NCBI GenBank assembly: GCA_033032865.1
Contig: JAWHQI010000170.1
Coordinates: 2,477,001 to 2,541,000 of the forward strand
DNA length: 64,000 nt
Direction of reading: 5' to 3'
Source: Dactylorhiza incarnata
Lineage: Eukaryota > Streptophyta > Magnoliopsida > Asparagales > Orchidaceae
Shown: in pieces, positions 33,234-43,179 of the stretch
How positions within the stretch are numbered: position 1 is the stretch's first letter
How the letters are laid out: each line of letters starts with the position of its first letter
Translations under genes and position numbers: made by a program
Notes under the pieces: model-generated
What the model was told of the DNA's origin: nothing
The model's database searches: none
Seen by the model: only the letters and a program-made list of their open reading frames with translations

Positions 33234-35294
33234 ATGGCAGGAGACCTCGGAGGAGGAGACGAGGAGGGGTCTCACCTCCCAAGTGATGTGGTAGGAAGGG
33301 GAGAGTTCATGACGGCCATCAAGGGAATCATGGAGCTGCTCCAAGGCATCACCAGGGGAGGTGACTGCTCGGCTCCCTCCCCCCAGACACCGCCTTCTGG
33401 GTCGCAAGGAGTGCTCGCCCAGGGGGGGTCAGGAGAGGTTGCCCCAGGGGGTCGGCCAGGCAAGGAACCAGTGATTGAGAGTGGCGAGCGGGACCTCACC
33501 GGGCGAGTGCTTTTTCCGAGCCCGGCGAGTAGGGTCTCGCTCGGAGCAGGAGTCGCGCAAGTAGAGCTCGCGAAGCCGGCGAGTAGGGGGTCACCCTTTA
33601 GCGAGCTGATCATCTCGGCTCCCATCCCGGAAGGCTTCAAGGAGCCCAACATGACTTTCTATACCGGGAAGGATGATCCCGTCCAGCACCTGCAGTGGTT
33701 CGAGGATACCGTCTCCATCAGGCCCATGACGGACGCGTTCAAGTGCCGTCTCTTCGCCACCACCCTGAGGGACAAAGCTAGGGACTGGTTCCACCAGCTC
33801 CCGGTCGGCTCCATATACAGCTTCGATGACTTGGGTCGAAGCTTCCAGCTACGCTTCTCCACATCCAAGAAGAGGAAGAAGAATGCTGAGTCCATTTTCC
33901 TGATTAAGCAGAGGCACGAGGAGACGTTGGCCCAGTACATGGACAGATTCCAGGAGGAGATCCAGAACATCCAGGAGATGCCAGGGTATGCCCTCCAGAT
34001 GGCCTTCACCGTAGGGCTACGAGAGAGCCTCTTCAAAATGCGCCTAACTAGGAAGCCTCCCTTGTCCTTCGAGGACCTGATGGAAAAAGCTGCAAAGGAG
34101 ATAGCCACGGAGGCGGCGAACCCGGGGCTGGCAAAGAAGTTGGCGAAGTTGGTGGAGGCCGAGCCAAGAGAGCAAGGTGGCCTCAGGCTGCAAGAAGGAA
34201 GGAGGAGGGAAGAGCAGAGGGGTCAAGGGTACCAGGGACCCCAGGGGGGTCAGGAGCAAGGAAGGGGTTTCGCCCAAGGAGGGGGAAACTACTACGGAGG
34301 TCAAGGGAGGCCCAACCCTCCTCCTTGGAGACAGGCCCCTAGGCAGCTCCTACCCCCACCAGCTCAAGCTATGGCGATTCGAAGAGGAGGAGTTGAAGCA
34401 AGAGACATCCCAGCCCGTAGGAGAAGAGGAGGAAGGGGGGTGCCGTACTGCGACTACCACCAAGCAGAGGGGCATGCAACAACTACCTGCCCAGAGTTCT
34501 TGGAGGTGAGAGAGGCGAGAGGTCAGACGCAACAGCAGCCGCCGGAGCGGATTGAAGAAGTTCCACCTGGAGCAGTAGCGGATGATGACATCTGCGAGGA
34601 CCGAACTGACATAGGAGCCAAAGGTCGGGTCGCGGTAATCCACGGTGGGGTAGGGATCGAGGCCACTCGTAAGGCAAGCCTCCACTCCGTATTTCGACGC
34701 AGCGTCGCTTCAACGTCACAGGACCCACCTCCCGAGGAGAAAATCACTTTCTCAAGCAAGGACATGCCAGAACACGAGGATCCATTCTGTGATGCGCTAG
34801 TCATTCAGACAGCCATCGAAGGTTACACTGTCTCTCGGATCCTCGTTGACAACGGGAGCTCTGTCAATGTCATTTTCAAGAAGGCATTTGATGAGTTGAA
34901 GGTGGAGGCAAGGAGGGTGCTGGCCTCAGATGGGCCCTTGTTTGGATTCTCCGGAGAAAGAAAAGAGGTAGAGGGTGGAGTTGGACTCCAAGTGACGATG
35001 GGGGGAGGTTCAAGGAACTGTCGGTTCGTCATAGTTGACGCTCCTAGCAGTTATAATGCCATCTTCGGAAGACCCCTCATCAGCGCCTTCCGATGCGTAC
35101 CATCATCCTTCCACCAGTGCCTCAAGTTCAACACTGGAGGAATCCAAGTCAGGATCCGCGGAGACCCCAGGATGGCCAGACACTGCTACGTCACAGCCGT
35201 CAACAACATCTCTTGGCAAGCGGGGGCGGAGGAGATGGAGAAGATCATGGAGAACATGAGCCAGATGGGAGTGGCAGGAGAAGCAGAGGAATGA
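33234..35294 (+). CDS. Element E gag-protease polyprotein
   Basis: An intact frame of 686 residues from the first ATG (MAGDLGGGDEEG); the frame is open upstream to 33201 but without an ATG. Residues about 134-290 are the Ty3 retrotransposon gag domain (MTFYTGKDDPVQHLQWFEDT, RLFATTLRDKARDWFHQLP, FLIKQRHEETLAQYMDRFQE). A glycine/arginine-rich region leads to a knuckle-like CDYHQAEGHATTTC near 405. The aspartic protease follows, with catalytic motif ILVDNGSSVNVIF near 536-548, and a later IFGRPLISAF stretch. The frame ends at a normal stop, and no RT follows. It is probably still translatable. Confidence 0.9.
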   Translation: MAGDLGGGDEEGSHLPSDVVGRGEFMTAIKGIMELLQGITRGGDCSAPSPQTPPSGSQGVLAQGGSGEVAPGGRPGKEPVIESGERDLTGRVLFPSPASRVSLGAGVAQVELAKPASRGSPFSELIISAPIPEGFKEPNMTFYTGKDDPVQHLQWFEDTVSIRPMTDAFKCRLFATTLRDKARDWFHQLPVGSIYSFDDLGRSFQLRFSTSKKRKKNAESIFLIKQRHEETLAQYMDRFQEEIQNIQEMPGYALQMAFTVGLRESLFKMRLTRKPPLSFEDLMEKAAKEIATEAANPGLAKKLAKLVEAEPREQGGLRLQEGRRREEQRGQGYQGPQGGQEQGRGFAQGGGNYYGGQGRPNPPPWRQAPRQLLPPPAQAMAIRRGGVEARDIPARRRRGGRGVPYCDYHQAEGHATTTCPEFLEVREARGQTQQQPPERIEEVPPGAVADDDICEDRTDIGAKGRVAVIHGGVGIEATRKASLHSVFRRSVASTSQDPPPEEKITFSSKDMPEHEDPFCDALVIQTAIEGYTVSRILVDNGSSVNVIFKKAFDELKVEARRVLASDGPLFGFSGERKEVEGGVGLQVTMGGGSRNCRFVIVDAPSSYNAIFGRPLISAFRCVPSSFHQCLKFNTGGIQVRIRGDPRMARHCYVTAVNNISWQAGAEEMEKIMENMSQMGVAGEAEE

Positions 35295-35484
35295 TCATCT
35301 CGCGCGAGCAGCCGGAGAGGCGAGTGCCATGGGGGGGTATGATGTGTCTATTTTTTGTTTTTTGTGGTTTTCCTTTGTAACAAGCTCTACCCCTCGCTGG
35401 TTGGGCCAGGAGGTTTTGACAAGGGAAATCCCCCCATTAGATGGATGAAGTTATTTTGCTTATATGATTAGTAAGTTCAACGCC
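35295..35484 (+). other. Element E spacer
   Basis: Unique sequence between the gag-protease stop and the 74-bp array, with no coding motif. Confidence 0.5.
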
Positions 35485-36440
35485 GAGATGTCCTCCTCAC
35501 TCCAGGCTCTCACTAGCTGGGTGGGTCGAATGATCCTCGGAAGGAAGGGCTTGCCATCGAGATGTCCTCCTCACTCCAGGCTCTCACTAGCTGGGTGGGT
35601 CGAATGATCCTCGGATGGGTAAGTCCAACGCCGAGATGTCCTCCTCACTCCAGGCTCTCACTAGCTGGGTGGGTCGAATGATCCTCGGAAGGAAGAGCTT
35701 GCCATCGAGATGTCCTCCTCACTTCAGGCTCTCACTAGCTGGGTGGGTCGAATGATCCTCGGATGAGTAAGTTCAACGCCGAGATGTCCTCCTCACTCCA
35801 GGCTCTCACTAGCTGGGTGGGTCGAATGATCCTCGGAAGGAAGGGCTTGCCATCGAGATGTCCTCCTCACTCCAGGCTCTCACTAGCTGGGTGGGTCGAA
35901 TGATCCTCGGATGGGTAAGTCCAACGCCGAGATGTCCTCCTCACTCCAGGCTCTCACTAGCTGGGTGGGTCGAATGATCCTCGGAAGGAAGAGCTTGCCA
36001 TCGAGATGTCCTCCTCACTTCAGGCTCTCACTAGCTGGGTGGGTCGAATGATCCTCGGATGGGTAAGTCCAACGCCGAGATGTCCTCCTCACTCCAGGCT
36101 CTCACTAGCTGGGTGGGTCGAATGATCCTCGGGAAGAAGAGCTTGCCACCGAGATGTCCTCCTCACTCCAGGCTCTCACTAGCTGGGTGGATCGAATGAT
36201 CCTCGGGAAGAAGAGCTTGCCACCGAGATGTCCTCCTCACTCCAGGCTCTCACTAGCTGGGTGGGTCGAATGATCCTCGGAAGGAAGAGCTTGCCATCGA
36301 GATGTCCTCCTCATTCCAGGCTCTCACTAGCTGGGTGGGTCGAATGATCCTCAGATGGGTAAGTTCAACGCCGAGATGTCCTCCTCACTCCAGGCTCTCA
36401 CTAGCTGGATGAGTCAAATGTGCCTCGGGGGAGATTCACT
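35485..36440 (+). repeat. 74-bp tandem array, about 13 units, with 148-bp higher order
   Basis: Units starting GAGATGTCCTCCTCACTCCA recur at 35485, 35559, 35633, 35707 and so on to 36373, a constant spacing of 74 bp. Linkers alternate mostly between GGAAGGAAGAGCTTGCCATC and GGATGGGTAAGTCCAACGCC, giving a 148-bp higher-order repeat. It takes the place of RT/integrase in the element. Confidence 0.93.
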
Positions 36441-36469
36441 CGGTGAGGCAGGTGATTCATATTGGTTAA

Positions 36470-36890
36470 AGCCCCGATGCTGGCCCGCTGACTAGGCTCC
36501 CATCAAGCTGGCAGGTCCGAGGATCGCTCGGTGGCAGGAAAGTCTCAAGGTACTTAGCCCCGACGTTGGCCCGCTGACCAGGCTCCCACCTAGCTGGCAG
36601 GGTCAGGAACAGCTCAGTGGCCGAAAATTCTCTTAAGTATTTTTCCCCCGAGGTGGTCTCGCTAGTCGGGCTCTCACTAGCCGGCAAGGTTGGAAGACCT
36701 CTCGGGGAGGCTATGAATTTTTCCCCCGAGGTGGTCTCGCTAGCCGGGCTCTCACTAGCCGGCAAGGTTGGAAGACCTCTCGGGGAGGCTATGTATTTTT
36801 CCCCCGAGATGGTCTCGCTAGCCGGGCTCTCACTAGCCGGCAGGGTCGGAAGATCTCTCAGGGAGGCTATGTATTTTTTCCAAGGTAGCA
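36470..36890 (+). repeat. 78-80-bp related repeats of element E
   Basis: Two diverged units (GATGCTGGCCCGCTGACTAG and GACGTTGGCCCGCTGACCAG types), then three units of exactly 78 bp starting TTTTCCCCCG at 36641, 36719 and 36797. They share GGCTCTCACTAGC with the 74-bp units, so both arrays probably derive from one ancestral unit. Confidence 0.85.
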
Positions 36891-36982
36891 CTGTTTGTCG
36901 GGTTCCCAGCGACACTCGTCGAATATGCAGGGTTGGACATTTCTTTCCGAGCGTGAGCCACGCTCGAAAAGAGCGGGGATTG

Positions 36983-39302
36983 TGTACAACCCCGATATTC
37001 GTCGAGTACCCTCAAGGGCTCCTTGGAACAAGGGAGAGCATCGACCCACACAGGAAGAGAGGTAGAGGCAGGGGGCGAGAGGGGGAGGGGCGAGCCCCCC
37101 TCTCGCCCCCGCCCCCAACATCAAGGGGGGCGAGAGGAGGAGGGGCAAGCCCCCCTCTCGCCCCCGCACCCAAGTAGGGGGCGAGCTCCTCTCACCCCCA
37201 CGCTCAGTAAGGAAGCAGGACCTCACCATGAGGGGTGTCTAAATGCACCCCAGCGAGACCTCACCAGGAGGGATGTCTAAATGCACCCCGACGTGGGGGG
37301 GGGGGACTGGGAGGGCCGGGAGGCCTCCGGCTCGCCCAGAGACCTGTGGGGGCGAGCTGGGAGGGCCGGGAGGCCTCCAGCTCTCCCAGAGACCTGTGGG
37401 GGCGAGCTGGGAGGGACGGGAGGCCTCCGGCTCGCCCAGAGACCTGTGGGGGCGAGCTGGGAGGGCCGGGAGGCCTCCGGCTCGCCCAGAGACCTGTGGG
37501 GGCGAGCTGGGAGGGCCGGGAGGCCTCCGGCTCGCCCAGAGACCTGTGGGGGCGAGCTGGGAGGGCCGGGAGGCCTCCGGCTCGCCCAGAGACCTGTGGG
37601 GGCGAGCTGGGAGGGCCGGGAAGCCTCCGGCTCGCCCAGAGACCTGTGGGGGCGAGCTGGGAGGGCCGGGAGGCCTCCGGCTCGCCCAGAGACCTGTGGG
37701 GGCGAGCTGGGAGGGCCGGGAGGCCTCCGGCTCGCCCAGAGACCTGTGGGGGCGAGCTGGGAGGGCCGGGAGGCCTCCGGCTCGCCCGGAGACCTGTGGG
37801 GGCGAGCTGGGAGGGCCGGGAGGCCTCCGGCTCGCCCAGAGACCTGTGGGGGCGAGCTGGGAGGGCCGGGAGGCCTCCGGCTCGCCCAGAGACCTGTGGG
37901 GGCGAGCTGGGAGGGCCGGGAGGCCTCCGGCTCGCCCAGAGACCTGTGGGGGCGAGCTGGGAGGGCCGGGAGGCCTCCGGCTCGCCCGGAGACCTGTGGG
38001 GGCGAGCTGGGAGGGCCGGGAGGCCTCCAGCTCGCCCGGAGACCTGTGGGGGCGAGCTGGGAGGGCCGGGAGGCCTCCGGCTCGCCCAGAGACCTGTGGG
38101 GGCGAGCTGGGAGGGCCGGGAGGCCTCCGGCTCGCCCAGAGACCTGTGGGGGCGAGCTGGGAGGGCCGGGAGGCCTCCGGCTCGCCCGGAGACCTGTGGG
38201 GGCGAGCTGGGAGGGCCGGGAGGCCTCCGGCTCGCCCAGAGACCTGTGGGGGCGAGCTGGGAGGGCCGGGAGGCCTCCGGCTCGCCCAGAGACCTGTGGG
38301 GGCGAGCTGGGAGGGCCGGGAGGCCTCCGGCTCGCCCAGAGACCTGTGGGGGCGAGCTGGGAGGGCCGGGAGGCCTCCGGCTCGCCCAAAGACCTGTGGG
38401 GGCGAGCTGGGAGGGCCGGGAGGCCTCCGGCTCGCCCAGAGACCTGTGGGGGCGAGCTAGGAGGGCCGGGAGGCCTCCGGCTCGCCCAGAGACCTGTGGG
38501 GGCGAGCTGGGAGGGCCGGGAGGCCTCCAGCTCGCCCGGAGACCTGTGGGGGCGAGCTGGGAGGGCCGCGAGGCCTCCGGCTCGCGCAGAGACCTGTGGG
38601 GGCGAGCTGGGAGGGTCGGGAGGCCTCCGGCTCGCCCAGAGACTTGTGGGGGCGAGCTGGGAGGGCCGGGAGGCCTCTGGCTCGCCCAGAGACTTGTGGG
38701 GGCGAGCTGGGAGGGCCGGGAGGCCCCCGGCTTGCCCAGAGCCTTGTGGGGGCGAGCCGGGGAGCCCGGGAGGCCTCAGGCTCGCCCAGCTCCAAGTCGG
38801 ATAGGCGGTCTGCGTTTAGCGCCCAAGAGTAGCGGGATTTGGCTATTCGCAGTCCAGTTTTGGTTATTCGCAGTCCAAGAGCAACGGGATTTGGCTATCT
38901 GCAGCCCAGTCCAAGGGTATTTTGGTAATCTAGCATTCTAGTTTTCGGCTATTTGCAGCCCAACTTCAGAAATCCTATAAATAGGACCAAGGGGGCACCA
39001 TTTGGAGGGGATCTCAGGCTAGGCTAGCTCTCTCCTCTCTCTCCCTCCCCAAGAAGTCTCTCTGTAGAGGGTGAGGAGAGGCTCCAGTGGTGCCCAAGCT
39101 TAGTAGCGGCTTGGGAGGGGAAGTTCCAAGGGGACTTCCGGGTATGTGGCGGGACCTCCCCACTAAGCCCTTGGTCCGTTTCCAAATCTAAGTGCTCTCG
39201 CCTAGAGAGTTGGCTCGAGGGAAGTAGGTGTGAGACCACCCCTTTTTGGGACCCCGAACTCCACAGAGACCAAGTCTTGTTCGCAAGATTTCGGTTTCAA
39301 CA
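36983..39302 (+). repeat. Element E 3' LTR
   Basis: 2,320 bp, co-linear with the 5' LTR. It is shorter by 54 bp: one 50-bp unit fewer (30 against 31), a G run of 11 against 16, and the one-base deletion absent. TATA at 38976. Confidence 0.92.
37306..38790 (+). repeat. 50-bp G-rich tandem array, about 30 units (3' LTR of E)
   Basis: Same unit and largely the same order of unit variants as the 31132-32665 array. Both start with a CTCCAGCTCTCCCAG variant as second unit and a GGGACGGG variant as third, and both end with the GACTTGTG and TCAGGCTCG variants. This shows the arrays are copies made at insertion and changed little since. Confidence 0.95.
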
Positions 39303-39727
39303 ATGACGACTCTGACAACGGATGTATATTAGATTCTGGTGCATCACAACACATGTGCTCGGATGCATCAATGTTCAGTTCTCTGGAGGTGACGACTGGG
39401 TTGGTCTATTTAGGTGATGACTCAGGTTGTGAGGTTACAGGCACAAGGACGGTGGACATACGGATGCATGATGGGGTGGTGCGTAGGCTTGAGAGGGTAC
39501 ATCTGGTGCCCAAGCTGCGTAAGAATCTGATATCGTTGGGCAGTTTGGACTCGGGTGGCTGCAACTTTGCGGCAAGAAAAGTAGTTCTGACGGTGACACG
39601 TGCGTGTGTCGTGCTCATGAAGGTTGTGCAGTTCGGTAGGTTATACCGACTGATGGGGACCACGGTGCGAGGTGGTATGCCCATGATTTCTACGATTGAT
39701 ATGGTGGAGTGGATCGTCCTTCTGTGA
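39303..39727 (+). pseudogene. Copia-D protease region (3' part of its gag-pol)
   Basis: Continues the Copia-D frame after element E: GCILDSGASQHMCSD is the Copia protease active site (DSG), followed by the GAG-pre-integrase-like LERVHLVPKLRKNLISLGSL stretch. The frame ends in a stop at 39725. After it, sequence to the 3' LTR has no integrase or RT, only short repeats of GTGCAGA type near 39840-39920. Confidence 0.82.
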
Positions 39728-39953
39728 CTCGGGTTCGACGAGTCAGCTTTTGTGATCTGGGTGCGTCGGCATCCCACGAGTGAACAAGAGCAGAGATGAA
39801 GTTCGACTTGCGACAAGTTGGCTGACGCCCCAGACATGAGGTGGTGCTTCGTGCAGATTGGTGCTTTGTGCAGATATTGCTTTGTGCAGACAACTTCATG
39901 CAGTAATGCTTCGTGCAGAATGTGGTGTTTGAAATTCAAACCAAGGTGATGAT

Positions 39954-40676
39954 TGTTGAGTTGGTTTGATCTTTCAAACCCATGTGTATCACGCTTCCAC
40001 CTACCGGCCACCGATGTTGACTCTCCAAGCCGCCCATGTGTTTCACATGCAAGGAAACTTCTAGGAAAGTGGCCAAGACAAATGAAATGTCGATATAAAG
40101 GGTTGGATTATGGCTTGGATAGACACACCAAAAGCCAAACCAAAGAGAGGTAAAGCCTTGAAGAGGAGAGTGGTAGTGCACGGTCGAAGGAGACAGTGGC
40201 CGTCGACATCTGATTGCGGGCTGCATCGACATCGAAGAGCGAAAGCGTGCGGGCAGCGACAAGGCGTTATATTTGCGGGCTGCGGCAAGGTGCGCAGTGC
40301 TCGATGGTTGCATGCTCGTAGGCGGTGGTGGTTGTGCACAAGTGGTGACGCTGGCGGGCTGCGCGATCGCGACAAGGTCAAGTCTGACTTGGATCTCTTC
40401 TCGGTGGTGGTGGCGGCGGTTGGTCGTCTGACGACGACGAATGTTCGTTCTGGTACGAATCTTGTGCGTCCGTTTTACAGATTGCAGTCAAGTTCATATT
40501 ACTCATGCGGATTTTCGTAGTCCGTTCTTCTGCAGTATATTTTCGGACGTGTATCTCTTAATTTTAGTACTTGTTAATTTTATTGTGCTAATAAAATTGT
40601 GCAAAGTACGTATTTTTTGTGACTTTGTTTTTAGTTGTTACTGGGGATTGCGCTTTCGCGACCGGAAATCCCAACA
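39954..40676 (+). repeat. Copia-D 3' LTR
   Basis: 723 bp, TGTTGAG...CCCAACA, with one copy of the 159-bp segment that is doubled in the 5' LTR. Several dozen substitutions and small indels separate the two LTRs, so Copia-D is older than element E. Confidence 0.87.
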
Positions 40677-40990
40677 TGCACGTGCATTTATAAATGATGA
40701 GATAAATGTAGAAGATGACAAACATGTTCTTCGAGACTTTGACTGCTTCAACATAGGAAGTGGAGGGCAGAGCTTCAACTACTTTAACTGCTTTGTCGAC
40801 AGACTGCAAGGTCAGGAATAACGAACCTGCTTTGATACCATATTAAGTTACCAGAAGCAGTGACATATGCGATGCTATTGATGGTGAGGGAGGAGGTAGT
40901 TGAAAATTACCAAGAAAGATTTAAGAGTTGCAGTTCATATGCACTTGATCGAAGAAAAATGTAACATAGAATGGTGTAATGAAACCCTTG
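40677..40990. other. Intronic fragment with a possible old PBS
   Basis: Near 40831-40845 the minus strand has TGGTATCAAAGCAGG, like an initiator tRNA-Met primer-binding site. It may be the leader of a lost antisense Copia, but no gag or LTR partner can be shown. Confidence 0.3.
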
Positions 40991-40999
40991 TTTTAACTA

Positions 41000-41900
41000 A
41001 GTAGCAGTGATGGAGATCGGCAGCGACGATGACCCACGCACGTATATTCCCGCCGCAAGCGGGCGTGATTTCCTGATCCTGCACTTTGAGAGCCCTTCCG
41101 GACGATCCGAGCCCGTGGATGCGTCCGGAAGGTCGACGAGAGTATATTTTGTATTTTGTTTTATCTTATTCGGACAAGTTTTGGCGTTATTTTGGCACCC
41201 GAAAGATCGGGCGATCTGAGCCCTTGATTCCGGATGCCCTAACTTTTATTTTCTATTTATATGGAGCCAAGAGGAGGGTTTAGGCACCGTATGTTTGAGA
41301 GACTCTGCAGCCGGTCCGTTGGTGCGACGCCAACATCCCCCAGGTGCGACGCCTAGGGTTCCCGATCTCTGCCGTTCGCCCCTTCCTCACTTCCGACATC
41401 CCGTCTTCCCCCGGTTAGGCTTCTACCGCCCCTATCTCCACCCCATCGGCCTGCCCCCTGCCCCTCACAGCGGCGGCGAGCCTCCCTTTCCCTTCCTTCC
41501 ATCCCGACGCCCACCGCCAACCTTTCTTCCTCCCCCACCAAGCTTCTCCCGGCCTCCCAGCAGCCGGTCGACCACTCCCCAGCCTCCCCACAACCAGTCG
41601 ACCTCCCTCCAGCTCCCCCTCTACCCCGTCGACTACCCTCCAGCCTTCCCTCTACCCCGCCGACCACCCTCCAACCTTCCCCCTACCCCGTCGGCCATCC
41701 CAGATCCCTCCTCCTTCCCGCTAGCCCTACTTCCAGCCCTCCACCACTCCTTCCTCCCTCCACGCAGCCACCATACCCCACCGCCATTGGCCACCAAAGA
41801 CCCGGATCCATTCCTCTCCGCATTTGGCGCCCCCGTCCGATTGGCTCCTCATTTTGATTGTAAGTTGCACTTGGATTTCAGATCTGAACATTGTTTATTT
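41000..41900 (+). other. GC/CT-rich segment of unknown origin
   Basis: GC-rich island in an AT-rich intron. It contains repeated GATCCGAGCCC/GATCTGAGCCC boxes (41104 and 41211), a TATA-like TATTTATATGG at about 41255, a C/T-rich stretch with a proline-rich open frame (41295-41906), and a donor-like TTGTAAGTTG near 41860. It resembles a promoter, leader and first-exon donor of some gene or element. I recognise no protein domain in it. Confidence 0.35.
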
Positions 41901-42873
41901 TGCTAGTTTGCTATTTGCTTTTGTTTATCATGTCATATCATTTGGGTTGCTTGAGTTTGTGCTAACCTGCAGGGTGTATCCGCTTATCATTTGTTATTTG
42001 CGCTCTCCGATTTGGAGCCACTCTTGTGTGCCTTTTCTATTACGATAATCATTCTTGTGGAATCCGCAAAAGCTTAAATTAACTCATCATAAAAGAAAAT
42101 TAATTTTTAAAACCGCCTGGATTTGTGAAGCTTGCATCGTGTCGGTTTTCTGCACCTTTATTCGCCAAGTAGTGTGTCTAGCTCCCCAACCCTAGCCTGC
42201 CCCTGCGTCAAGCAGTATTCTCTCACCTTTGCTGAGAATACATTCTCAGCTTTTCAATAATGACAAGAATATCTTGGATCAATGTAGGTCTTATAAAATT
42301 ATAATTAAACTGTCTATCTTGTATTGACGAATGTTAACTGAAAAAAGTCATTAATAGTCAAGTCTAATTCGAACATAATTAGAGTGTTAGTGTAAATGTG
42401 TGACAAACTTATGTAGAATAGATTGGGAATGAGTATATTGAAGGACCGTTGTAATATCATAAATTATAGATAAGATAATAGAAAGTACACTCAGATACGG
42501 CAATGCGGAGGTACCCCTTCTCCTGAAGTTACACAATTTTCCAAGTTCCTTTGAGGGATTGGGTTAAAAAACATTAACTAATAGGTGGTAAATAAAACTA
42601 ATTTTGAAGGATTACGAATGAAAAGTGATACACCTAATGTGATGTGGATAGAAAATGTGAAAAAAATTGTGGAGAATAATTTTAATACCTAATGCAACAC
42701 TTAATAAAAATGAATGAAAGAGGACTCATATAAATCTGATCTCAAGTAGTACTAATGATAACTATGATGATGATTATGGTGATATAATTCTGTGATTCTG
42801 ATACATGCATGACTTGTCTTTTATCCACCGACTTTAAGTGCTTATTTGCTAAGAATCTTTTTTAGCTGTTCAG
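41901..42873. other. WDR3 intron 6, 3' end, nothing recognised
   Basis: AT-rich intronic sequence leading to the exon 7 acceptor. No mobile element was recognised. Confidence 0.6.
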
Positions 42874-43002
42874 GCTGACAAACGAAATGGAAAAGCTGGT
42901 CAATTACAGCCTAATGTCCTGATGCGAGGACTCTCGCCTGCTGACTATGTTCTTCAAGCAGTCTCCACTGTTCGCACCAATGACCTGGAGCAGATCCTAC
43001 TG
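42874..43002 (+). CDS. WDR3: WDR3 exon 7
   Basis: A 43-codon exon (residues 768-810) following CTGTTCAG and ending CTG|GTTTGT, phase 0 at both ends. It encodes ADKRNGKAGQLQPNVLMRGL, then SPADYVLQAVSTVRTNDLEQ and ILL, the beginning of the Utp12 domain. The conserved PNVLM and NDLEQ stretches identify it although it lies 32 kb from exon 6. Confidence 0.9.
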
Positions 43003-43179
43003 GTTTGTGATAGTTTTCCCTGTTTTCATTTTTCTTCAAACATTAAATCCTTAACATGTGCTTATATTGTGCTAATTAAATAGTTCAGGCTTCTTACGAT
43101 ATGGAAATTGTGTTTCAGATAGAACATTCTGCAATCATATTCATACTCAATCGACAAACTAATGCCATCAATTCATATT

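Larger units (their letters stand above)
30804..39302 (+). mobile_element. Element E: Ty3-type, gag-protease only, repeat-rich LTRs
   Basis: 8,499 bp on the + strand, flanked by the perfect duplication ATGAC (30799-30803 and 39303-39307). LTRs are 2,374 bp (30804-33177) and 2,320 bp (36983-39302), with TGTACAACCC...TTTCAACA ends. A candidate PBS TGGTGCGGTGAGCG starts at 33181, and a purine-rich tract AAAAGAGCGGGG lies just before the 3' LTR. The internal region holds a gag-protease frame followed by 74- and 78-bp tandem arrays. No RT, RNase H or integrase is detectable in 35295-36982. It must use enzymes from other elements. LTR identity is very high, so insertion was recent. Confidence 0.92.
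28939..40676 (+). mobile_element. Copia-D: sense Copia element split by element E
   Basis: Plus-strand element with LTRs at 28939-29821 and 39954-40676, TGTTGAG...AACA ends, and a PBS (TGGTATCAGAGG from 29824, two bases after the LTR). Flanking pentamers TGCAT and TGCAC match at four of five bases. It keeps gag and the start of the protease region only. Integrase, RT and RNase H are absent between about 39730 and the 3' LTR, so it depends on other Copias. Element E sits in the gag-protease junction. Without E the element would be about 3.2 kb. Confidence 0.88.
10863..42873 (+). other. WDR3 intron 6 (32.0 kb)
   Basis: Donor GTACGT at 10863, acceptor CTGTTCAG ending at 42873. It contains Copia-1 with Copia-A inside it, Copia fragments, a broken Ty3 pol with two further insertions, Copia-D with element E inside it, and a GC-rich segment of unknown origin, all listed separately. 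Joining exons 6 and 7 across it keeps phase 0 and the family alignment. Confidence 0.88.

Noticed and set aside
31132..38790. CRISPR-like or satellite array
   Set aside because: Units are contiguous without unique spacers, lie inside paired LTRs of a plant retrotransposon, and the genome is eukaryotic.
40831..40850. Additional Copia element from a PBS-like motif
   Set aside because: A single tRNA-Met-like motif without LTR or gag next to it is not enough to define an element.
41295..41906. 203-codon proline-rich frame
   Set aside because: Translation of a C/T-rich tract with no domain. An antisense frame is open too. Kept only as a composition anomaly.
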